49,546 nt of DNA from contig JANRFB010000073.1 in the NCBI GenBank assembly GCA_030725785.1, forward strand, positions 13,417-62,962, written 5' to 3'. A model generated the notes under the pieces. That model was given only the letters and a program-made list of their open reading frames with translations. It made no database searches and was not told the DNA's origin. This stretch comes from Solirubrobacteraceae bacterium. GTDB lineage: Bacteria > Actinomycetota > Thermoleophilia > Solirubrobacterales > Solirubrobacteraceae. Of the stretch, positions 42,084 through 49,546 are shown one piece after another. The position numbers and the translations under genes were made by a program. The first letter of the stretch is position 1. Each line of letters opens with the position of its first letter.

Positions 42084-43211
42084 GTGTCTTTTTTCGACGA
42101 CGATCCAACTCAAGTCAGTTCCGCCCCTCGGCGTCCGGCCGAGCCGCGCCGTCCTGCCACGCCCGCAGGCGACACCCCTCCAGGCGACCGCCAGAGGCTG
42201 CGCACGCGCCAAGCGATCGCGATCGGCGTAGGCGTAATCCTGCTGCTGATCATCATCTTTGGCGTCAAGGGCTGCCTCGACAGCGCCAGCGAGAGCGCGC
42301 TCAAGGACTACAACCGCAACGTTGCCGCGATCGTCGCCGACTCCGACAACCAAGTGATGGCCCCTTTCTTCAAGCTGCTCGGTGGCGGCACCACCGCTGG
42401 CGCCTCCGGTGATCTGCAGGTTCAGATCAACCAGATCCGCCTTGCTGCCGAGGAGGACGGCAAGCGCGCAGACGAACTTAGCGTGCCAAGTGAAATGCGT
42501 GACGCCCAGCAGAACCTTGTCCTGACGCTCAACCTACGCTCTGGCGCACTAACGAAGATCGCTGAGCTGCTGCCGAAGGCGCAAGGAACTGGCCAGGGCG
42601 CTGAGACGGCAACGGACGAGATCGCCGGTCAGATGCAGGCCTTCCTCGCCTCCGACGTCGTTTATTCGCAGCGCACCGCACCGCTGATCAAGCAGGCGCT
42701 CGACAGCGCTGGCATCACCGGCCAGACGATCGAGCAGAGTCAGTCGCTGCCTGGCTACACATGGCTTGCACCGAGCACAATCGCAGCAGCGATCGGCGGC
42801 CAAGCCGGCGCCGGAACTACAGATGGCGCCGTCGCGCCAGGCCTCCACGGCCACGCGATCACCAGCACGACGATCGCCGGCACCGAGCTTCAGCCTTCAC
42901 CGGCAGCCAATAAGGTTTCAGCAACTGCGCCAGTCGCCGTGACCGTCAAGCTGCTCAACGGCGGCGAAAGCGACGAGAAGAACGTCACAGTGACGGTCAC
43001 GCTGACGGCGCCAGGCGCCAAGCCGGTAACCGCGAAGAAGGTCGTTAATCAGACCACCGCCGGTTCCGAGACCGATGTGGCGATCGCACTTCCTTCAGTT
43101 CCTGCCGGTGGCACAGCGGCCACACTGACGGTCAAGGTCGACGCGGTTCCGGGTGAGACCGGCACCGACAACAACGAAGCGACCTACACGGTTCTCTTCG
43201 CCGGCGGTTGA
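42084..43211 (+). CDS. Membrane-anchored protein with C-terminal CARDB-like domain
   Basis: 375 aa from GTG. A cytosolic head of ~45 residues begins MSFFDDDPTQVSSAPRRPA, with Pro/Arg-rich sequence after it. One membrane segment (AIAIGVGVILLLIIIFGVKG, about 46-65) is followed by a helical region (SESALKDYNRNVAAIVADSD and on) to about residue 250. The last ~110 residues are Ig-like of the CARDB type (VAVTVKLLNGGESDEKNVTV and TGTDNNEATYTVLF). Thr10 in the acidic context DDDPTQV looks like a site for actinobacterial Ser/Thr kinases, and a kinase is divergently encoded next to it. Function unknown; perhaps an envelope adaptor controlled by phosphorylation. Confidence 0.82.
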   Translation: MSFFDDDPTQVSSAPRRPAEPRRPATPAGDTPPGDRQRLRTRQAIAIGVGVILLLIIIFGVKGCLDSASESALKDYNRNVAAIVADSDNQVMAPFFKLLGGGTTAGASGDLQVQINQIRLAAEEDGKRADELSVPSEMRDAQQNLVLTLNLRSGALTKIAELLPKAQGTGQGAETATDEIAGQMQAFLASDVVYSQRTAPLIKQALDSAGITGQTIEQSQSLPGYTWLAPSTIAAAIGGQAGAGTTDGAVAPGLHGHAITSTTIAGTELQPSPAANKVSATAPVAVTVKLLNGGESDEKNVTVTVTLTAPGAKPVTAKKVVNQTTAGSETDVAIALPSVPAGGTAATLTVKVDAVPGETGTDNNEATYTVLFAGG

Positions 43212-43227
43212 TAGCCCCTCGCGGGAC

Positions 43228-43233
43228 TATCCT
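43228..43233 (+). promoter_or_regulatory. Putative -10 box TATCCT (leaderless start)
   Basis: TATCCT lies 9 nt before the GTG at 43243 and just after the stop of the CARDB-like gene. It supports the chosen start over the longer frame from 43153. Confidence 0.48.
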
Positions 43234-43242
43234 CTGCGCAGC

Positions 43243-43764
43243 GTGAATTCACTAGACAGCAGCGCGGGAGCAATTGCAGTAATCGCCGCCGTCATCGCAG
43301 TGGTTGCCTTGGTCGCTGTGATCATCGCACTCAGCAAGCTGCGCAGCTTGCGCCGCGACCAGAAGCTCGTGATCGGCGGGAGTGAGCGCGACATCACGGC
43401 CCACGCCGCCGACCTCGAGCGTCAGTTTGTGATCCTCCACGACCACCTGCTCGATATAGCGACGAGGCTGGACCAGCGAGTTGCCACTGCTGAAAACAGG
43501 CTCGATGGCGCGATTAGCCACCGAGCCGTAGTTCGCTACGACGCCTACAACGAACTATCGGGCCACCAGTCGGTCTCAATCGCATTGCTCGATGCTCTCC
43601 GCTCGGGAGTTGTTATCTCGTCAATTCAGCACCGCGACCAGACACGCTTCTACGTGCGGCAGGTCGAGCGCGGCAAGGGCACCGTCGAACTCTCCCCCGA
43701 GGAGCAGCAGGCCGTTGACGGCGCGATCGCCGGTGAGCTCCTCGACATAGCCGAAGGCGTCTGA
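43243..43764 (+). CDS. DUF4446 family membrane protein
   Basis: 173 aa from the GTG at 43243. A membrane segment (GAIAVIAAVIAVVALVAVII, about 8-27) is followed by a basic helix (KLRSLRRDQKLVIGG) and a coiled-coil-like stretch with HDHLLDIATRLDQRVATAEN. The C-terminal half matches DUF4446: VVRYDAYNELSGHQSVSIAL LDALRSGVVISSIQHRDQTR split across two strands, and VELSPEEQQAVDGAIAG. The family is widespread in Gram-positive bacteria and lacks a known role. Its stop overlaps the pheA ATG by 1 nt. Confidence 0.88.
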   Translation: MNSLDSSAGAIAVIAAVIAVVALVAVIIALSKLRSLRRDQKLVIGGSERDITAHAADLERQFVILHDHLLDIATRLDQRVATAENRLDGAISHRAVVRYDAYNELSGHQSVSIALLDALRSGVVISSIQHRDQTRFYVRQVERGKGTVELSPEEQQAVDGAIAGELLDIAEGV

Positions 43765-44612
43765 TGCGCGTCGGCTACCTCGGACCCGCGGGAACCTTCA
43801 GCCAGCAGGCGCTGAACGAATCACTCCAGCTCGCCGGCATCGGCGAGGACGCCGAGATAGTTCCCTTGACAACCGCGCACGATGTCGTAAGCGCAGTGCA
43901 AGACGGACTCGTCGATCGCGCGATTGCACCGATCGAAAACTCCGTAGAAGGCGGCGTCAACGAGGTAATTGACGCGCTCCTCCATGATGCCCCCGATGTA
44001 GCGATCATCGGTGAGTACGTGCTCGCGATCAATCCCTGTCTGATTGTTCGAGAGGGCACGGCTCTGAGCGAAATAACGACTGTCTATTCGCACCCGCAGC
44101 CTCTAGCGCAGTGCGCATCGTACCTGCGCCGTGAGCTCCCTGACGCTTCGCTGCAACCGAGCAACTCAACGGCGGCGGCGGTTGCGCAGGTTCTTGCCAG
44201 CGATCAGCCAGTCGCTGCACTTGCCAGCCCAGCGGCGGCGGAACAGAACGGCGCGGTTGTGATTGCCGAGTCGGTCGCCGATCATGAGCTACTCGCAACC
44301 CGCTTCATCTGGCTCGCACGAGAACGGTTCGAGGCGACGGCTCAGGAGCAGGCGGGCAAGAGCGCAATTGTTTTCTCCGGCGCTGGGGACGGAACACCCG
44401 GGTGGCTGCTTGATTGCCTCTCCGAGTTCGCCAACCGCTCGGTCAACCTGACGCGGATTGAATCACGACCGGCGCGACTTGAGCTCGGCCAATACATCTT
44501 CTTGATCGACATCGACGGTCGCGTCGACGCACCCGGGCCAGCGGCTGACGCTCTTGCTGGACTTGCCGCTCATTGCGAGCAGGTTCGAGTTCTCGGCAGC
44601 TACGCGGTGTAG
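43764..44612 (+). CDS. pheA: Prephenate dehydratase
   Basis: 282 aa. MRVGYLGPAGTFSQQALNES opens the catalytic domain; PIENSVEGGVNEVIDALLHD, VYSHPQPLAQCASYL and ATRFIWLARE (the conserved Thr-Arg-Phe) complete it. The C-terminal ~80 residues form an ACT domain with NRSVNLTRIESRPARLELGQ, where the ESRP motif binds phenylalanine for feedback control. It converts prephenate to phenylpyruvate in phenylalanine synthesis. No chorismate mutase domain is fused, as usual in actinobacteria. Co-translated with the DUF4446 gene. Confidence 0.95.
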   Translation: MRVGYLGPAGTFSQQALNESLQLAGIGEDAEIVPLTTAHDVVSAVQDGLVDRAIAPIENSVEGGVNEVIDALLHDAPDVAIIGEYVLAINPCLIVREGTALSEITTVYSHPQPLAQCASYLRRELPDASLQPSNSTAAAVAQVLASDQPVAALASPAAAEQNGAVVIAESVADHELLATRFIWLARERFEATAQEQAGKSAIVFSGAGDGTPGWLLDCLSEFANRSVNLTRIESRPARLELGQYIFLIDIDGRVDAPGPAADALAGLAAHCEQVRVLGSYAV

Positions 44613-44653
44613 CAGCAGCGCGCCAAACAGCGGCGGGCCGTCGGCTGCGCGGT

Positions 44654-44659
44654 TAGACT
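44654..44659 (+). promoter_or_regulatory. Putative -10 box TAGACT
   Basis: TAGACT lies 14 nt before the ATG at 44674, giving a leader of only about 7 nt, too short for a usual ribosome site. Confidence 0.4.
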
Positions 44660-44673
44660 CGCGATCGAGCGAG

Positions 44674-45252
44674 ATGAAGACGCTGAACGCATCAGCCCCT
44701 CTGGAGTTGGCGCCGCCGATCGCGCGTCAGAGGCCGCTGCGCGATGTTGGCCGCGTCCTTGTTCTAAATGCGACCTACGAGCCGATCAACGTCTGTTCTG
44801 TGCGCCGCGCAGCCGTGTTGCTGCTGAAGGAGAAGGCCGACATGGTCGAACGCAGTGGCAGTGCACTGCGCTCTGAGCGCCGTGTGCTCGAACGGCCAAT
44901 CGTGATCAAGCTGCGCGTCTACGCCAACGTGCCGCGCGACAGCTCAAAGCGAAAGATCACGCGCCGCGCCGTCTTCGCTCGTGATGGCTGGGCTTGCCAG
45001 TACTGCGGCACTCGCTCCAACCTGACCGTCGACCATGTGATCCCGCGCTCTAAGGGTGGCCTCTCAACGTGGGAGAACATCGTCGCTTCCTGCGCTCCCT
45101 GCAACAGGCGCAAAGCCGACCGTCTGCCAGCGCAGATCAACATGCACCCGCGCAAGACGCCGCGCGTTCCCAGCCCGCACATCTTCATCACCGTGGCGGC
45201 TCAGAAGATCCCGCCAGCGTGGCTCCCGTGGCTCCCAGCTGAAGCCGCTTAA
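44674..45252 (+). CDS. HNH endonuclease
   Basis: 192 aa from the ATG at 44674. The first ~100 residues (VLVLNATYEPINVCSVRRAA, VLERPIVIKLRVYANVP) form the region common to actinobacterial RNase/HNH proteins of this kind. The HNH domain follows: CQYCG near residue 109, DHVIPRSKGGLSTWENIVAS with the catalytic His pair region, and CAPCNRRKADR. Two CxxC motifs likely hold a structural zinc. It could nick or cut DNA; in many genomes it is a single chromosomal gene, not part of an intron or restriction system. It lies alone before a structured gap. Confidence 0.92.
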   Translation: MKTLNASAPLELAPPIARQRPLRDVGRVLVLNATYEPINVCSVRRAAVLLLKEKADMVERSGSALRSERRVLERPIVIKLRVYANVPRDSSKRKITRRAVFARDGWACQYCGTRSNLTVDHVIPRSKGGLSTWENIVASCAPCNRRKADRLPAQINMHPRKTPRVPSPHIFITVAAQKIPPAWLPWLPAEAA

Positions 45253-45493
45253 CCCCCGTCCCGTAGTCGTGATAACTTTCGCGCTACCAGAGAAAGGGGG
45301 TGGTCCAAATCGACAAACCAATGTTTTTCGGGACCCTGGAGGTGACCGGCCGCTAGCGCGGTTGGCTGGACCCGCTAAGCGGAAATCCAATCCGGGACAC
45401 CGTTGACCGATTCGCCGGAGCTGGTCCCCCCGGCCGCCCGCCAAAGTGGCGCGTGAAGACCGATCGGCCAATTTAAATTCAGTCAGTTATTGG
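45253..45493 (+). other. Structured gene-free region, possible RNA
   Basis: No gene or tRNA is visible between the HNH gene and the terminator. Instead there are several well-formed hairpins on the plus strand. One runs GGTCC (45302-45306) to GGACC (45331-45335), with inner stems CGA/TCG and AAAC/GTTT and a CAAT loop. Another is CCGGCCGC-TAGC-GCGGTTGG near 45346-45365 (8 bp, two G-T pairs). A third is CCGC-TAA-GCGG near 45372 and a fourth CGCCA-AAG-TGGCG near 45440. CCCCC at 45253 can pair with GGGGG at 45296-45300. This could be a long structured 3' untranslated region or a separate small RNA. I do not recognise SRP RNA, RNase P RNA, tmRNA, 6S RNA or a known riboswitch. Confidence 0.4.
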
Positions 45494-45532
45494 GAAGGGC
45501 GTCGGGTCTTAGATCCGGCGCCCTTCTTTTTT
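45494..45532 (+). terminator. Strong intrinsic terminator, plus strand
   Basis: A 14-bp stem (GAAGGGCGTCGGGT / ATCCGGCGCCCTTC, two G-T pairs) closes a CTTAG loop and is followed by six T (45527-45532). It serves plus-strand transcription from the HNH gene or from the structured region. On the minus strand the stem is preceded by A6 and lacks a T run, so it should not end gyrA transcription. Confidence 0.9.
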
Positions 45533-45540
45533 GCGGCCAA

Positions 45541-48153
45541 CTACTCGTCTTCTTCGTCTGCCGCTTCAGCCTCGCCGCCGGCCTCTTGTCCGGGTTCTTC
45601 TTCGACGATTGCGGCATCCTCGCTCAGCGCTTCGGACGTGGTGGCCTCGAGCGCCTCTGTGGCCGCAAGCTCGTCGCCCTCGACCTCTGCCTCGGCAGTA
45701 CTGCCTTCGGCGTCTTCTACGACCATCGCCACGGCGCTGACGACGTCGCCGTCGCGCACGTTCATTGTCTTGACGCCCTGGGCGCTGCGTCCGTAGCGGT
45801 TGATGCCACTGACCGCGGTGCGCTGAACCATTCCCTCTCGCGAGATGAAGATCAAATCCTGATGCTCTTTCACCACTAGCGCGCCCGCGAGGCCACCCTT
45901 GGCTTCGGTCAGCGCGATCGTCTTGACGCCCTTGGCGCCTCGCTTCGTCTTGCGGTACTCGCGCACCTGCGTGCGCTTGCCGTAACCGTTGTCGGTGATC
46001 ACGAGCAGGTCCATGTCGTCGCGAGCGATGTCCATCGCGATTACCTCACTCTTGTCGCCAACGTCCATTCCCTTGACGCCGCTCGTGCTTCGCCCCATTG
46101 AGCGGGCATCGGATTCTGCGAAGCGCACAGTTAGGCCGGCGCGGGAGGTGATCAGCACCTCATCGTCCTTGTCGACGCCGCGAACGACGATCAGCTCATC
46201 GTCGTCGCGAATCTTGATCGCGATGATGCCGTCGGCCTTAATCGGAGTGTTGTACTCCTGCAGCTCGGTTTTCTTAACTGTGCCCTTCTTCGTTGCGAAG
46301 ACGAGGTATTGCGTCTCGGTGAAGTCTCGCGTCGCGAGCACCGATTCGATCCGCTCGCCCTCGCGCAGCGGCAGAACGTTGACGAGCGCGCGGCCTTTCG
46401 CCGTGCGCGATGCCTCGGGCAGCTCGTAAACCTTCGAGCGGTAAACCTTTCCACGGTTTGAGAAGAAGAGCAGGAAGTCGTGCGATGAGCAGACGAAGAG
46501 ATGCTCAATGAAGTCGCCGTCCTTCATATCCATGCCCGTCACGCCACGGCCACCGCGCTGCTGCTGGCGGTAGGTGCCGAGCGGCAACGACTTGATGTAG
46601 CCGGTCTGCGTGATCGTGATCACCATCTGCTGGTCGGCGATCAAGTCCTCAATGTCGATCTCGTCTTCACTCTGCGAGATCAGCGTGCGCCGCTCGTCGG
46701 CGAAGCGCTCGTTGATCTCGCTGAGCTCTTCCTTGATCAGATCAAGCACTGCCTGCTCGCTCCCCAGCAGTTCACGTAGCTCACGAATCCGTTCCATCAC
46801 GTCGTCGTGTTCGCTCTTGATTGCGTCCGATTCGAGCGCAGTCAGCTGCGCGAGCCGGAGCTCAAGGATCGCGCTGGCCTGAATTGCCGAGAGCTTGAAG
46901 TCCTTGACCAGCTTCTCGCGCGCAACGTCGCGGTCTGGAGCGGCGCGGATCAGCTTGATCACGGCGTCGAGGTTGTCGAGCGCGATCAGCAGGCCGAGAA
47001 GGATGTGAGCGCGAGCCTCCTTGATGCCGAGCTCATGCTTGGCGCGGCGCACGACGACTTGGCGCTGATGGGCGACGTAGGCCGTCAGCACCTCGCGCAG
47101 CGAAAGCGTCCGCGGCACGCCGTCAACGAGCGCGACCGTGTTGACGCCGAATGTCGACTGCATCGAGGTGTGCTTGTAAAGCTGGTTTAGAACAACCTTT
47201 GGAATTACGTCGCGCTTGAGCTCGATCACGAGCCGCATTCCGTTGCGGTCTGACTCGTCGCGCAGGTCGGTGATGTCGGGAATCTTCTTCTCGTGCACGA
47301 GCGCTGCGATCTTCTGGATCAGGCCGCCCTCACCGCCCTTCTTGACCATGTACGGCAGTTCGGTCACGACGATCGCTTCTTTGCCCTGCGTGAGCGGCTC
47401 AATGTGCGCCTTGGCCTGTACGCGGACGCGGCCGCGGCCGGTCTCGTAAGCGTCGCGGATCCCCTGGACGCCTAAGATCGTGCCTCCAGTCGGGAAATCG
47501 GGGCCCTTCACGTGCTTCATCAAGCCGTCGAGCGAGATATCTGGGTCGTCGATCAGTGCGATCGTTGCGGCAATTACTTCACCGAGGTTATGCGGCGGAA
47601 TGTTTGTCGCCATGCCGACCGCGATCCCGGATGATCCGTTGACGAGCAGATTCGGGTAGCGCGCCGGCATAACCGTTGGCTCCTGCGTGCGACCGTCGTA
47701 GTTGGGTACAAAATCGACGGTATCCATGTCGAGGTCGCGCAGCATCTCGGTCGCCAGGCGCGTCATTCGCGCCTCCGTGTACCTCATCGCTGCAGCCGGG
47801 TCGTCGTCGACCGAACCGAAGTTACCTTGGCCGTCGACGAGCGGATAACGCATCGAGAAGTCCTGCGCCATGCGCACCAACGCGTCGTAGATCGCCGAAT
47901 CGCCGTGAGGGTGGAAGTTGCCCATCACCTCGCCGACGATGCGGGCGCACTTTGAGTAGCCGCGGGTTGGCCCTAGGCCCAGCTCTGACATCCCATAGAG
48001 GACGCGGCGGTGGACGGGCTTGAGGCCGTCGCGCACGTCAGGCAGCGCGCGGCCGACGATCACCGACATCGCGTAGTCGAGGTAGGCGGTCTTCATCTCG
48101 TCTTCGAGCGCGCGTGGCTCGAAGCGGTCACTCAGTACATCTGCGGAAGCCAT
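45541..48153 (-). CDS. gyrA: DNA gyrase subunit A
   Basis: 870 aa. Breakage-reunion domain first: [38 protein letters not shown] with the quinolone-region Ser in its wild-type form, and [18 protein letters not shown] with the catalytic Tyr. The C-terminal pinwheel contains the GyrA box as QQRGGRGV, one residue off the QRRGGRG form. The last ~55 residues are very acidic ([20 protein letters not shown]) and may tune DNA wrapping. Gyrase adds negative supercoils using ATP. The start follows gyrB by 29 bp, with AGAGGAAAA before the ATG. Confidence 0.98.
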   Translation of the reverse strand: MASADVLSDRFEPRALEDEMKTAYLDYAMSVIVGRALPDVRDGLKPVHRRVLYGMSELGLGPTRGYSKCARIVGEVMGNFHPHGDSAIYDALVRMAQDFSMRYPLVDGQGNFGSVDDDPAAAMRYTEARMTRLATEMLRDLDMDTVDFVPNYDGRTQEPTVMPARYPNLLVNGSSGIAVGMATNIPPHNLGEVIAATIALIDDPDISLDGLMKHVKGPDFPTGGTILGVQGIRDAYETGRGRVRVQAKAHIEPLTQGKEAIVVTELPYMVKKGGEGGLIQKIAALVHEKKIPDITDLRDESDRNGMRLVIELKRDVIPKVVLNQLYKHTSMQSTFGVNTVALVDGVPRTLSLREVLTAYVAHQRQVVVRRAKHELGIKEARAHILLGLLIALDNLDAVIKLIRAAPDRDVAREKLVKDFKLSAIQASAILELRLAQLTALESDAIKSEHDDVMERIRELRELLGSEQAVLDLIKEELSEINERFADERRTLISQSEDEIDIEDLIADQQMVITITQTGYIKSLPLGTYRQQQRGGRGVTGMDMKDGDFIEHLFVCSSHDFLLFFSNRGKVYRSKVYELPEASRTAKGRALVNVLPLREGERIESVLATRDFTETQYLVFATKKGTVKKTELQEYNTPIKADGIIAIKIRDDDELIVVRGVDKDDEVLITSRAGLTVRFAESDARSMGRSTSGVKGMDVGDKSEVIAMDIARDDMDLLVITDNGYGKRTQVREYRKTKRGAKGVKTIALTEAKGGLAGALVVKEHQDLIFISREGMVQRTAVSGINRYGRSAQGVKTMNVRDGDVVSAVAMVVEDAEGSTAEAEVEGDELAATEALEATTSEALSEDAAIVEEEPGQEAGGEAEAADEEDE

Positions 48154-48182
48154 CTAGTTTTCCTCTCCGGCCCGAGCGGTCA

Positions 48183-49546
<1,364 letters not shown>

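Noticed and set aside
45253-45493. SRP RNA, RNase P RNA, tmRNA, 6S RNA or a c-di-AMP/c-di-GMP riboswitch
   Set aside because: None of their conserved core sequences is visible; only hairpins and a terminator can be claimed.
45494-45532. Bidirectional terminator also serving gyrA
   Set aside because: On the minus strand the stem is followed by CCAATAAC rather than a T run.

Overview
The window is GC-rich, densely packed bacterial chromosome, most likely from a high-GC actinobacterium of the Thermoleophilia/Solirubrobacterales kind. The placement rests on the actinobacterial operon fhaA-fhaB-pstP-rodA-pbpA-pknB (32-40 kb), on gyrB-gyrA close to it, and on frequent GTG starts. It is an inference: no rRNA is present, and GyrB carries a large insert that is not typical of textbook actinobacteria.

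Layout. 0-4 kb: the start of a small secreted repeat protein (minus strand, cut by the window edge), two alanine tRNA genes, an acidic protein of unknown role, a secreted family 1 glycosidase and a secreted DUF3089 protein. 4-10 kb: a LolA-like anchored protein with a two-gene ABC exporter, then transketolase coupled to a small thioredoxin-fold protein, and a short-chain dehydrogenase. 10-28 kb: a large surface polysaccharide locus with a PglC-like initiating sugar transferase, several glycosyltransferases, a Wzx-type flippase, a Wzy/ligase-type protein, a FlaA1/CapD-type dehydratase, a DegT-type aminotransferase, a DUF354 protein, and envelope proteins of unknown role including one with a LytR C-terminal domain. 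28-30.5 kb: DedA, UppP and PurM. 30.5-42 kb: three Ser/Thr kinases around the cell-wall/division operon, which ends in ddl. 42-45 kb: a membrane-anchored CARDB-like protein, a DUF4446 protein, prephenate dehydratase and an HNH nuclease. 45.5 kb to the end: gyrA and the 3' part of gyrB.

How the parts fit. Much of the window serves the cell envelope. Nucleotide-sugar enzymes feed glycan assembly on undecaprenyl phosphate. DedA and UppP are placed to recycle that carrier. RodA/FtsW, PbpA and Ddl build peptidoglycan, and PknB, PstP and the FHA proteins regulate that process by phosphorylation.

Expression style. Genes inside operons are joined by 4-nt or 1-nt start/stop overlaps. Most transcription-unit heads have a TAnnnT hexamer only 6-10 nt before the start codon, which predicts leaderless mRNAs. 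Four of six convergent gene pairs share their stop codons in a 4-bp overlap. No gene-free stretch exceeds 300 bases; the longest, 45253-45540, holds strong hairpins and a clear intrinsic terminator. I see no insertion sequence, phage, CRISPR array or rRNA.
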